A stretch of 64,000 nucleotides of DNA from Anagrus nilaparvatae (lineage: Eukaryota; Arthropoda; Insecta; Hymenoptera; Mymaridae), in the NCBI GenBank assembly GCA_022575985.1, contig JAKSXM010000007.1, positions 73,097,001 through 73,161,000 of the forward strand, given 5' to 3'. The position numbers and the translations under genes are program-made. Positions 11,376 to 22,108 of the stretch are shown here, one piece after another. The first letter of the stretch is position 1. Every line of letters begins with the position of its first letter. The notes under the pieces were generated by a model. The model had not been told where the DNA came from, did no database searches, and worked only from the letters and a program-made list of their open reading frames with translations.

Positions 11376-13385
11376 ACTAAAAATGTTGAAAACGAGATCA
11401 ATTTGAAATATTTTTTTAAGTTACATGCCGTAAAAATGAAAATAATCCCCTGAGCCGTTTTTTTTCAGGTAAAAAACCATATTTTTGAGGTTTTTCTCAT
11501 TTTATTCTACTTTTAAATTTCCTTATAGCGAGCCTTATTCGTACCACATAAAGTTCAAAATCGTTCTGTACCTTATAAAATGTATCTCTGAAGTTAAATT
11601 TTTATAATTTGATTTCGGTACGCTGTAGATGGCTGAATGGATAACTGTGAAGTTATAATTGTCTCATTTTTGGCACACTTTTTTATATACTTAAAAAATA
11701 TGAACTCTCCTTATTTTTTATCCCCCTAGGTGCATATCTGCCAATTTAAACCCAAATTACAAAATTTAGATTTTTGCGATTTTGGACAAAAATAGTAATG
11801 AAACCGTCTAACAAGGGGAGTTCAATACATTTGGAACACCAAATTACACCAAATGGTTATGGATGAGTTTGTTATGTTGAAAAAACATGCCGACTACCCT
11901 CCGTTCCTTCCAATGGGCCTTCTGGGCCTAGAAACGCAGGGCTCAGTGTTATAAAATAGGATTTTTTGGTAATTTTCAAAGAAACGCCAAAACCCCGCAA
12001 GTTAACCAAAACTCTTCTGGATGGTCTCATTTTTTTGGTTTAAGTATCACCTTTCATACGCCGTAAACCGCAATTTATTATCACTAATTCTCTCATCACT
12101 ATAGCCAATTAACCAAACGGTCATTTTTGGCTAAAAATGACCAATTTTTAAAATGCTGCCAAATTTGTAATTTCTGACGAAAATGGGTTTTATAGGTCTG
12201 AAAAAATTTGTACAAACTTCAAGTTTCCAAAACTTCTTGACTTTACCTTTTGCAATTATTTGTTAACCAGATATGATAATTTGAAGTCACAGTCCCAATT
12301 TTACGATTTTTTAAAAAATCTCATTTTTAATGATAACTTTGAAGAGCCATTTCTTAAAAACGAATCAAGGAAATGAGACGAGCAAAAAATTTTTGGAAAT
12401 TTGAAGCTTGTAAAAATTTTTTCAGACCTATAAAATCCATTTTCGTCAGAAATTACAAATTTGGCAGCATTTTAAAAATTGCTCATTTTTAGCCAAAAAT
12501 GACCGTTTGGTAATTGGCTATAGTGATGAGAGAATTAGTGATAATAAATTGCCGTTTACGGCGTATGAAAGGTGATACTTAAACCAAAAAAATAAGACCA
12601 TCCAGAAGAGTTTTGGTTAACTTGCGAGGTTTTGGCGTTTCTTTGAAAATTACCAAAAAATCCCATTTTATAACATTGAGCCCTGCATTTCTAGGCTCAG
12701 AAGGCCCATTGGAAGGAACGGAGGGTATTCGGCATGTTTTTTCAACATAACAAACTCATCCATAACCATTTGGTGTAATTCGGTGTTCCAAATGTATTGA
12801 ACTCCCCTTGTAAGTGCAAAATTTTTAAAAACCAGTGTCAAATTCGAATTCAGGTGAAAATTCGACAATTGATTATGTTCAAAAATTATTTTTAATGCTG
12901 TTTTCTATAGATTTCTAAAAAATTTCATTAAAAAATTAAAAATTGCTAATTAGTGATTATTAGCAAGGTAATTTGAGACTAAGTTGGTAGATATGCACCT
13001 AGAGGGCTAAAAAATAGGGAGAGTTCATATCTTATGTATATAAAAAAGTGTGCCAAAAATGAGTCAAATTGGAGGTCTCAATCTGCCAATGACTTTTTAT
13101 TATAACTTCTCAGTTATCCATTCAGCCATCCACAGCGTACCGAAATCAAATTATAAAAATTTAACTTCAGAGATACATTTTATAAGGTACAGAACGATTT
13201 TGAACTTTATGTGGTACGTATAAGGCTCGCTATAAGGAAATTTAAAAGTAAAGTAAAATGAGAAAAACCTCAAAAATACGGTTTTTTACCTGAAAAAAAA
13301 CAGCTAAGGGGATTATTTTCTTTTTTACGTCATGTAACTTAAAAAAATATTTCAAATTGAACCCGTTTTTAACATTTTCAACATA
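11376..13385. mobile_element. Foldback DNA element (outer), arms about 420 bp
   Basis: The left arm (about 11376-11790) and right arm (about 12950-13385) are reverse complements. Markers are GTTGAAAACG, CTTATAGCGAGCCTTATTCG, GTTCAAAATCGTTCTGTACC and GATTTCGGTACGCTGT, each found inverted on the right. There is no transposase ORF, so it is non-autonomous. A second copy without the internal insertion is at about 19515-20533. Confidence 0.8.
11812..12810. mobile_element. Nested 999-bp foldback element with TAA target duplication
   Basis: Inserted in the outer foldback element. The ends are CAAGGGGAGTTCAATACATT and its inverse, and inverted similarity runs about 420 bp on each side to a centre near 12310. 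It is flanked by TAA at 11809-11811 and 12811-12813. The empty site is preserved in the other copy at 19960-19962 (CCGTCTAAGTAC), so insertion and a 3-bp duplication can be read directly. A TWA target of 3 bp is typical of PIF/Harbinger elements; that assignment is inferred. No ORF longer than 66 aa is present, so it is a MITE. Confidence 0.85.
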
Positions 13386-14164
13386 TCCTCTTCCCTCCTA
13401 CTACAAGGAGCTTTTCTGGATAACCCTATGAACATGTATCATGTTAATATCAGACAAAATTTATTATTATCAGCGGTTGAGTTCTTTACACCGCAGTGAA
13501 TATGTTAAAAGAGCATTCATTTAGTGGGGTGCGAAAAATGAGTGCATTTACTTTACCTTTTGGAATTCCGAGATCACGAAAAAAAGATATCATTTCGTTT
13601 TGAAATCTAATCAACTGCAGTTTTAACAAATCGTCTTCCTTCCTACTGCAAGGGGCTTTTCCGGATACCCCCATGAACATGTATCATGTTAATATCAGAG
13701 AGTTAATAATTAATGGAAATTCATTATTATTAGCGGTTGAATTCTTTGCACCGCAGTGAATCTGTTAAAAGAGCATTCAGCACGAGAATGGGTTTAAAAT
13801 TGATTTGATTTGTTAATTGATAAACTTTATCAATAACTAACAGAGGGTACCTGGCATGTTTTTTCAACAAGCATTATATTTTTATCGAATTTCAAAAAAC
13901 GTTGCCAAGTAATTTTAATTTGGTTTCAGAATGTTAACAATCGATCGGAAGATGGATCAATCAATTTGAATAAAATCAATCAATATAATTAAACATATTT
14001 AATTCAGTCAATCTAAAAGGTTTACTTTATCAATTTATACGAGCGCCATATTTTAGCACCACCGCAGAATTAATATAAAATTATATGTTAGTATTTTTGT
14101 ACTTCACTTACATCTTGTTCTTAGGCAATATCTGTTTATATTATAAAATTCTAAACGCCGCCAC

Positions 14165-14232
14165 CGACACGCTGCATTTGGGCACCCTACATTTGGACAC
14201 GGTACATTTGGGCAGCCTAAATTTGGACACGA
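14165..14232. repeat. 15-bp minisatellite (about 4 units)
   Basis: Units of the form CATTTGGGCACCCTA alternate with CATTTGGACACGGTA. The same array, one unit shorter, is at 21318-21375 in composite copy III. Confidence 0.75.
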
Positions 14233-14424
14233 TCCATCCTGATTTTTTTGACAACCATTTTTAAAAAAAGAGAGTTATCAAGAAAAGATCAGATATCAAG
14301 AAAACAAGATATCATTTCTTTTTGAAATCTAATTGCAGTTTTAAAAAATCCTCTTTCCTCCTACTGCAATGCCAGGAAAATTTCTCATCTAAAAACTCTA
14401 CCTTCAGACCTCTGAATCTTGTCG

Positions 14425-14512
14425 AGTATGAACGAAGACCGATCTGACCCGAGCCGACCCGAAAAAATTCAAGGCCGCCCGAAGGTTCAGGTCGGGTAAC
14501 CGCACATCCCTA
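14425..14512. mobile_element. hAT-like transposon end fragment
   Basis: A GC-rich block contains GACCCGAGCCGACCCG and ends in GGTAACCGCACATCCCTA. Read on the minus strand it starts TAGGGATGTGCGGTTACC, which resembles hAT terminal repeats. The opposite end was not found, so it is probably truncated. Confidence 0.4.
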
Positions 14513-14619
14513 TTATTTAGTGTTGAGACTGATAACGTAAATTACAAATTGACCTCAAGACTGAAGTTGATGCAAGGGAGGTAGCTAAGATGATTTTTAA
14601 TTGCCAAAAATTTACAGTT

Positions 14620-15075
14620 TTTTTTATCACTTGATTATAAATATATAGAAATAAGTTCATAGTAAACCACGATCAAGACCAGGTATCACGAAGAAATTAT
14701 GATGAAATTAATTAATCACGGTAATAATGCCTTTTATACGTATTAATGTTATTATGTTCAGGGAAAGTCTCGGTGAAAGTTAAATTGCAATGCAATACTT
14801 CAGATTGGCTTGAGTAAATCTAAAAGATGCGTAGTTGGATAATAAATTCTATCCATATTTCATGTCACCAACGGAAATGCTAGTGGAAAACTAGCAGCGA
14901 TTTGTTCGTGAATAACAATCGATTTCAAAGGTTTTAATTATGTAAGCAATTACAATGGCGCAATGGATTCTATAATTGTAAATCAGAGTTAGTCAAAAAT
15001 CTAAAACTTTATTTTTACAGAATTTTTTTTTTTTGGACGGGTATCAATTTTTATTATTATCATAAAAATACCATC
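14620..15075. repeat. Duplicated segment D, copy 1
   Basis: This matches 18360-18430 plus 19085-19437. Shared blocks include CCACGATCAAGACCAGGTAT, GTTAAATTGCAATGCAATAC, ATCTAAAAGATGCG and GGAAAACTAGCAGCGATTTG. The second copy is interrupted by about 650 bp that holds an ORF fragment and a MITE. I see no gene in this copy. Confidence 0.75.
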
Positions 15076-15269
15076 AATTAAAATGATAAGTTTCCAGTAT
15101 TGTAGTCGATGTTGGGAAAATATACATTTATATTATATTTTTCATGAGCGTGCAAAATTAGTTGCTAAATTCAAATCTGCCAAGAAATGCAGTGTTAAAG
15201 AATCTTCTTTGCCCCAGAACAATGGCTGTAATCATTTCAATTTATTTAATCACAATATTATTAATAAAA

Positions 15270-16500
15270 TTGCAGTTTTTTTCTTCAAAATACATTTCAG
15301 GAAATTGTTAAGTTAGTATAATTAGATTTTAGATCGCAAAATTTAGGTATAAATTTTTATTGGAAATCAAATAGGACTATTTATTTCCTGATCAGTGGCT
15401 AGAAAATACATATTGTTAAACATTTAAATGTTTAGACCGAATGAATCGGCATAATAAAAGTGTAAGCCTTCATATTTCCTTCTGCATGAAATTTAACAGT
15501 TTTGCGCTACTCTGAAAGAAGCAGAAAGTATTTGATAGTAATGTGGTCAAAATCTTATGCCCCGATATGACAAGAGGCAATGATTAAATTTAGCTTTTAA
15601 GATAGTAAACCCAAAGTTAAAATTATAAGATATTCCCAAACGACAACCAAGACAGAGGAGACAAGATGCAAGCAGAGTTCTAAAATCTAAATAACTGCAG
15701 TATTAACAAACCCTCTTCTCTCCTACTGCAAGGGGCTTTTCTGGATACCCCTATGAACATGTATCATGTTGACATCAGACAAAATTTATTATTATTAGCG
15801 GTTGAATTCTTTACACCGCAGTGAATGTGTTAAAAGAGCATTCATTCAGTGGGGTACGAAAAATGAATGCAATAATTATTAATTTTTCATTTTCGGTAAA
15901 GTTTTTGGTTTTTAGTTTTAATTGTGGCTGTTGTAATAGTAATGATAAAGTGTTACGTAACTGTAGAAAAACAACCAGTGATGAAAACTAGAACAGTTTT
16001 CATGAATTAAATTTTTAATGCAGGACGCATTCCATCATTATAAATTAGATATTCCCGACCTAGATCAAGTATTTTATTGTATTATTCATTTTTTTTATGT
16101 ATATATTGTATATTGATGTATTATATCATTTTTGCTTGGGTAAATAAAGACTATAATAATAATAATAATAATCAAGAAGGCAAGTTATCAAATGATGATC
16201 ACTTTGAAATCTAATTAACTGCAGTTTTAACAAATCGTCTTCCCTCCTACTGCAAGGGGCTTTTTCGGATACCCCTATGAACATGTATCATGTTAATATC
16301 AGAGAGTTAATAATTAATGAAAATTCATTATTATTAGCGGTTGAATTCTTTGCACCGCAGTGAATCTGTTAAAAGAGCATTCAGCAGGAGAATGGGTTTA
16401 AAATTGATTTGATTTGTTAATTGATAAACTTTATCAAGTACCTGGCATGTTTTTTCAACAAGCAGAAAGTTAAAATTATATTTTTCTCGAATTTCAAATA
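15270..16500. repeat. Composite repeat, copy II (without the foldback core)
   Basis: 15270-15575 matches 11030-11340 (same GACCGAATGAATCGGCATAA block). 15715-15880 and 16240-16390 are the paired 260-bp units with AACATGTATCATGTT and TTAAAAGAGCATTCA. The foldback core of copies I and III is absent. A fragment ending in a (TAA)n run separates the two units. Confidence 0.7.
16100..16176 (+). mobile_element. Retrotransposon 3' end with (TAA)n tail
   Basis: An AATAAA-containing stretch (GGGTAAATAAAGACTA) runs straight into six to seven TAA units at 16155-16174. A 3' tail of TAA repeats is typical of I-clade non-LTR retrotransposons. No reverse-transcriptase ORF remains. Confidence 0.45.
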
Positions 16501-16544
16501 AATAGGTAAAGGCAGCGGGTTTTCGATCATCTTTGTAAATGAGT

Positions 16545-16602
16545 TATTATTTATTTATTATTTATTATTATTTATTATTATTTATTATTTATTATCCCCA
16601 TA
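16545..16602. repeat. Microsatellite (TTA/TTTA)n
   Basis: An uninterrupted alternation of TTTA and TTA units covers about 55 bp. Confidence 0.85.
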
Positions 16603-16726
16603 TTATTTCTGGGGATCGATATATTGAAACATCGCTTGTAAGGGGTCCGCTCGCGTTTATTTTTCGATCGAATTTAATTTATAGTTATAAATTACACCAT
16701 GTATTTATATTACTTTGAATTCAGAG

Positions 16727-17060
16727 AGCCTCGGTAGCTCTGTGGTTAGGGCGTTGGATTTCGGACTTGAAGGTTCGTGGTTAGATTCCCGGCTATATAA
16801 GCATTGAGTTTTTTTATTTGCAAAAAAGTTCTTAATGTTCTGCTACCGTGGATTCTAGGACTTAAGGCATCTGCATAATGTTATTGTCTGCATAAAAAAA
16901 ACTAACGCGGTCCGTAGTGCTTCCAGGGCGCTATAAGCCACCATGAGGTTTGGGATAGGTCGTGTACCTCCTAGACCATAGGTTCAACGCTCACCCAGCT
17001 AAACTGGCACTCAAACATTATACAACAACACTTCACTAGCAATTGCTAAAAGGTGCTTTC
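16727..17060 (+). mobile_element. tRNA-derived SINE
   Basis: The head resembles a tRNA gene. The A-box-like TAGCTCTGTGGTTAGGGCG (16735-16753) is followed about 30 nt later by a B-box-like GTGGTTAGATTCCCGG. It is not a functional tRNA: no acceptor stem closes, and the B box deviates from GGTTCGANTCC. A GC-richer unrelated body follows to about 17040-17060. This layout, with a pol III promoter head, is that of insect SINEs. I could not define the 3' tail or flanking duplications. Confidence 0.7.
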
Positions 17061-17280
17061 ACATCCCCAACCCATTAAAATAGTGTAGTAGGACTGGCAT
17101 GGGCAGTGTTTGGTAACCTCTGTTAATACCGGATGAAGTTTAGGATGGACGTTAAACAAATACCAAATATTATTTTGGATTCGGTATTTCATCTGTTCAT
17201 CTGTTAAGAGAATTCGATGATCTTCGTATCTCTTATGTATATAAAATTTCAAAGGCTTTGTGGATGAATTTTTTTAATCA

Positions 17281-17475
17281 TGGGCTGGCTATCAAATCAG
17301 AGAAATGATTTGACCATTGGCTGTATTTTATTATTGATTCTATGCTGTGTAGGAGGCCTTTATAATATAGATCATTGTATTGTATGGAATATGGAGTTCA
17401 GCGTTGTTGACCGGATTTTATTAATGATTCTAGGCATTGTAGCAGGCCTTGCCATTTTAGCATGTTTTGTTTGAA
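17281..17475 (+). CDS. Doubtful small ORF with two hydrophobic segments (64 aa)
   Basis: The ORF from ATG at 17280 is unspliced and encodes two hydrophobic stretches, CILLLILCCVGGL and ILLMILGIVAGLAIL. They come from a direct in-frame repeat of about 90 bp: TTTTATTATTGATTC at 17327 and TTTTATTAATGATTC at 17417. It lies in repeat-rich sequence just after the SINE. No promoter or homologue is recognised. It could be a chance ORF through a duplicated repeat. Confidence 0.15.
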
Positions 17476-17899
17476 GGTATATAAACTTACAATCAATCAT
17501 ATAAACTTACCCAATGGGATTTTCAACAAATGACCAAGGAAAGTTATAATATGCACATAAAAAGGTTTTTACGCACCTTTTATCTCTGTAAATTTTTACT
17601 TCTTTGTTATAATGTTAATAGAAATTCATCACTGGGCATTTGACGAAATTTTAAGTTCGAAAATATGGACATTTTGCCAATACTTTTTTTAGTATGTAAT
17701 TGGTGTATAGTGGGAGTGATTTTTTTTGAGTTTACTCAGATCGAGTAATTACGATCGAGGAAATGAAAATTTGGAGGCCCTAACGGACCAGTTAAAATAT
17801 TTACGATAAATGATAAATCGTATCCAAGAAATGTTGGATCGGTGCCACTACGTGTACCATCTATGTATAGTTGTGTGTAACAAGATTCGCATAATTGCA

Positions 17900-18173
17900 G
17901 ATGCTCCGCGAAATATTAAAAACCCATGATTAATGGTTAATGGGTTCAAAGTTAGCGATCGTGAAACTCACGATATGGATTGCATTAAAGCAATGATCGG
18001 CAAGTACCAGTACGCGGTTTTTAAGCTTCCTAGAGTCTAAAAATGGCAATGGAAAATATACAGTCATCAGCGAGCGAGAGGACCAAAAATTTACATGTTT
18101 TTTAATAAAATTTTGTATAATTTTAAAAAATTTAATAAAAACTCGCAAATTTTTACTGATTTCGCCCATCCCT
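17900..18173 (-). mobile_element. hAT-like end fragment
   Basis: On the minus strand, starting at 18173, the sequence reads CAGGGATGGGCGAAATCAG, a good match to hAT terminal inverted repeats. The opposite terminus was not found. The 79-codon minus ORF beginning inside the terminus is judged non-coding. Confidence 0.4.
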
Positions 18174-18429
18174 GAAAAAATTTCTGGATATATGCCGCTG
18201 TATACAGCACAGTTTCAGAATTCACATGATAATAATATCAGAAAGTTAATAATTAATTAAATTTCAATGTAGTTGAAGTTTCGACCGTTCAACAAACGAA
18301 TATTTTTTTGCTCAAACCAGCAATTGATATCATCACAAATTCAACAAATAAGCCAAGTTATTATTGGCTATAAATATACAGAAATGAGTTCATAGCAGAC
18401 CACGATCAAGACCAGGTATCACCGGAGAA

Positions 18430-19080
18430 AAAGACGACATTCTACTTTTAGCAATTAGATTGAAATCAAGATATTTTCCTAAATTACAATCAAGACATGC
18501 AATAGAAGATGAGATAGTAAAAACTACACTCAAACTACAAGCTATTGAAGAATCAAATGAATCTATCAACTTAGCTAAAATCCAGCTTTTGATTTTCAAT
18601 GAAAACCCAGGTGTTATTTTCAATGCTAATGGTAGCGATTTTACTCAACACGAAAAAAATTGAACACATAACTTTTGAACACCGAAATTAAAACACACAA
18701 AACTCAACACAGTATATTTTTAACACTTATTGTTTCCTACGATTTATATTAAACACAGAATTTTCCAACGCATTTTATTTGACACAAATTCAACACAAAT
18801 AACTGAAATTCAATTATTATTGTACAGGATTTGCATAAAAAATTTAATTTGTGTTTCGAATAAAATGTGTCAAAAAAATTTGCGTTGGATTTAAATGGTG
18901 TGCAAAAAATAGTGTTAAAAAATAATGCGTGTTGAATTTTGCATGTTTTAATTTCGGTGCTCAAAAATGATGTGTTCAATCTTTTCGTGTTCAGTAAGAT
19001 CGCTATAAGATGCTTATTATTCAATCGATCATAAAAGTAATACTTCCAGAATTGTTGACAGTCAAGAACCAACTTACTTC
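18430..19080 (+). pseudogene. ORF fragment interrupted by a MITE
   Basis: An open frame runs from about 18421 to 18632, encoding a soluble charged peptide that includes SRYFPKLQSRHAIEDEI. It is then broken by the TA-flanked element at 18635-19003. After removal of the element and one TA, the frame continues only about ten codons to a stop. The segment is absent from duplicate D copy 1, so it was inserted or lost there. I do not recognise the protein. It may be a captured exon or part of a transposon. Confidence 0.25.
18635..19003. mobile_element. TA-flanked MITE, about 370 bp, long imperfect TIRs
   Basis: The left end GCGATTTTACTCAACACG and the inverse of the right end, GCGATCTTACTGAACACG, align. 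Both ends are flanked by TA (18633-18634 and 19004-19005). Inverted similarity continues inward through GAACACAT, CACCGAAATTAAAACA and CAACACA for most of the length. The TA target fits a Tc1/mariner-type non-autonomous element. Confidence 0.75.
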
Positions 19081-19436
19081 TCATATTCATAATAATATGT
19101 TAATAAATATTGTTATTATGTTCAGTGAAAGTCTCAGTGAAAGTTAAATTGCAATGCAATACTTCAGATTGTCTTGAGCAAATCTAAAAGATGCGAAGTT
19201 GGATAATTAATTCTATCCATATTTCATGTTACCAACGGAAATGCTATTGGAAAACTAGCAGCGATTTGTTCGTGAATAACAATCGATTTCAAAGGTTTTA
19301 ATTAAGTAAGCAATTACAATGGCGCAATGGATTCTATAATTGTAAATCAGAGTTAGTCAAAAATCTAAAACTTTATTTTTACAGAATTTTTTTTTTTTGG
19401 ACGGGTATCAATTTTTATTATTATCATAAAAATATT

Positions 19437-21417
19437 TGCAAGTATTGCGGTCAAAATCTTATGCCCCGATATACACGGTGGGCTTGAACCAACTTTAAAT
19501 CAAAATGCGAGTTACTAAAAATGTTGAAAACGGGATCAATTTGAAATATTTTTTTAAGTTACATGCCGTAAAAATGAAAATAATCCCCTAAGCCGTTTTT
19601 TTTCAGGTAAAAAACCATATTTTTGAGGTTTTTCTCATTTTATTCTACTTTTAAATTTCCTTATAGCGAGCCTTATTCGTACCACATAAAGTTCAAAATC
19701 GTTCTGTACCTTATAAAATGTATCTCTGAAGTTAAATTTTTATAATTTGATTTCGGTACGCTGTGGATGGCTGAATGGATAACTGAGAAGTTATAATTTT
19801 CTCATTTTTGGCACACTTTTTTATATACTTAAAAAATATGAACTCTCCCTATTTTTTATCCCTCTAGGTAATAGTAATAGGTGCATATCTGCCAATTTAA
19901 ACCCAAATTACGAAATTTAGATTTTTGCGATTTTGGACAAAAATAGTAATGAAACCGTCTAAGTACAAAATTTTTAAAAACCAATGTCGAATTCGAATTC
20001 AGGTGAAAATTCGACAATGGATTATGTTCAAAAATTATTTTTAATGCTGTTTTCTATAGATTTCTAAAAAATTTCATTAAAAAATTAAAAATTGCTAATT
20101 AGTGATTATTAGCAAGGTAATTTGAGACTAAGTTGGTAGATATGCACCTAGAGGGCTAAAAAATAGGGAGAGTTCATATTTTAAGTATATAAAAAAGTGT
20201 GCCAAAAATGAGTCAAATCGGAGGTCTCAATCTGCCAATGACTTTTTATTATAACTTCTCAGTTATCAATTCAGCCATCCACAGCGTACCGAAATCAAAT
20301 TATAAAAATTTAACTTCAGAGATACATTTTATAAGGTACAGAACGATTTTGAACTTTATGTGGTACGAATAAGGCTCGCTATAAGGAAATTTAAAAGTAG
20401 AGTAAAATGAGAAAAATCTCAAAAATACGGTTTTTTACCTGAAAAAAACAGCTAAGGGGATTATTTTCTTTTTTACGTCATGTAACTTAAAAAAATATTT
20501 CAAATTGAACCCGTTTTTAACATTTTCAACATATCCTCTTCCCTCCTACTACAAGGAGCTTTTCCGGATAATCCTATGAACATGTATCATGTTAATATCA
20601 GACAAAATTTATTATTATCAGCGGTTGAATTCTTTACACCGCAATGAATGTGTTAAAAGAGCATTCATTTAGTGGGGTGCGAAAAATGAGTGCATTTACT
20701 TTACCTTTTGGAATTCCGAGATCACGAAAACAAGATATGAATAAACATTTCGTTTTGAAATCTAATTAACTGCAGTTTTAACAAATCGTCTTCCTTCCTA
20801 CTGCAAGGGGCTTTTCCGGATACCCCTATGAACATGTATCATGTTAATATCAGAGAGTTAATAATTAATGGAAATTCATTATTATTAGCGGTTGAATTCT
20901 TTGCATCGCAGTGAATCGGTTAAAAGAGCATTCAGCACGAGAATGGGTTTAAAAGTGATTTGATTTGTTAATTGATAAACTTTATCAATAACTAACAGAG
21001 GGTACCTGGCATGTTTTTTCAACAAGCATTATATTTTTATCGAATTTCAAAAAACGTTGCCAAGTAATTTTAATTTGGTTTCAGAATGTTAACAATCGAT
21101 CGGGAGATGGATCAATCAATTTGAATAAAATCAATCAATATAATTAAACATATTTAATTCAGTCAATCTAAAAGGTTTACTATCACTTTATACGAGCGCC
21201 ATATTTTAGCACCACCGCAGAATTAATATAAAATTATATGTTAGTATTTTTGTACTTCACTTACATCTTGTTCTTAGGCAATATCTGTTTATATTATAAA
21301 ATTCTAAACGCCGCCACCGACACCCTACATTTGGACACGGTATATTTGGGCACCCTAAATTTGGACACGATCCATCCTGATTTTTTTGACAACCATTTTT
21401 AAAAAAAGAGAGTTATT
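19437..21417. repeat. Composite repeat, copy III
   Basis: Collinear with 11320-14280, from ATTTGCAAGTATTGCGGTCA to TTTAAAAAAAGAGAGTTAT, with only scattered differences but without the 999-bp nested element. It contains an intact foldback core (about 19515-20533), the paired 260-bp units and the shortened 15-bp minisatellite. Its left end abuts segment D copy 2. Confidence 0.85.
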
Positions 21418-21532
21418 TTTTCTTATTTCTCATCGTAAATGCTTATTTTTTCATTAAAATTTTGTTCCTTTTAAGAAACCATAGGAAATTTCCCGTGGAA
21501 TATGAATACGGAGCCTAAAAATTAGTTTGAAA

Positions 21533-21611
21533 TGCGCAAGCGCAATAAATCAGACAAATTGAGCTTCGTCTTAAAGCTTTTAAGTTCTATTATATATATA
21601 CATCTTCAGTC
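21533..21611 (+). promoter_or_regulatory. Promoter-like cluster: NRF1-like site, TATA run, TCAGT initiator
   Basis: TGCGCAAGCGCA at 21533-21544 matches the palindromic NRF-1/Ewg motif. A TATATATATA run lies at about 21590-21600 and TCAGTC at 21606-21611. The TATA-to-initiator distance is shorter than usual, so the start site may be slightly downstream. It precedes the small ORF at 21700. Confidence 0.4.
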
Positions 21612-21699
21612 AAGTATCGTGAGTTTACGTATACGCTCTATAAATTGTTTGGTTTTAAATTTAAGATAATAAGTTTTAATTTCCATTTTTAAAAAGAAC

Positions 21700-22108
21700 A
21701 TGCCGGTAACTAATAATAATAACCATGATGAGACATCATATGAGACACCATCTGAGACACCATCTGAGACACCAGCTGAGACGCCACCTGTGACACCAGC
21801 TGAGACACTAACTGATTCAGAATTTGATTTTGAAGAAATAATGCCGTTATTAATAGAAGATTTAATTACAGATGCTTTAAATCAATTTCATATTTTGATG
21901 TTTGTTGTAAGAAGGGCATTGATATACTTTACTACAAATTTCCCATTTTAAAAGGTACGTTCTTTTGCATGATCCAATAATTTTTTTGAAATACACAATA
22001 AAATTGTTTTTGCAGATTTCTAGAATTCTAGATTTTGTGCTATTTATCCTTGATACAGACAAGAACCAACTTACTTCTCACAGAATGATTCAAGAGGAGA
22101 TTTACTAA
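21700..22108 (+). CDS. Possible small membrane protein, 99 aa, two exons
   Basis: Unspliced, the ATG at 21700 opens 83 codons. Splicing at 21906 (GTT|GTAAGA) to 22016 (TTTTTGCAG|ATT) keeps phase 0 and gives 99 aa ending at 22108. The N-terminal part is a hydrophilic repeat of ETPSETPSETPAETPP type, then an acidic segment. The junction joins two hydrophobic halves into one transmembrane-like helix, LMFVISRILDFVLFIL. That is a good argument for the spliced form. A promoter-like cluster lies upstream. The C-terminal exon contains AAGAACCAACTTACTTCTCA, also seen at about 19063, so part of it is repeat-derived. I do not recognise it. Confidence 0.35.

Larger units (their letters stand above)
11030..14280. 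repeat. Composite repeat, copy I
   Basis: This is the first of three related copies (the others are about 15270-16500 and 19437-21417). In order it contains: an entry segment (11030-11340) with a GACCGAATGAATCGGCATAA block; a foldback element (about 11376-13385); two tandem copies of a 260-bp unit holding AACATGTATCATGTTAATAT, TTAGCGGTTGA and TTAAAAGAGCATTCA; then a 15-bp minisatellite. Copy III matches from about 11320 to 14280, but lacks the 1-kb insert at 11812-12810. Confidence 0.8.

Noticed and set aside
12668..13680. Small minus-strand ORFs in the foldback region
   Set aside because: They lie within inverted-repeat arms, have mirror counterparts on the other arm, and show no protein-like conservation between repeat copies.
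16727..16800. tRNA gene
   Set aside because: A- and B-box-like sequences exist, but no acceptor or T stem closes and the B box is degenerate. It continues into a SINE body.
18749..19090. 113-codon minus-strand ORF
   Set aside because: It runs through the TA-flanked MITE and its TIR, so it is not a gene.
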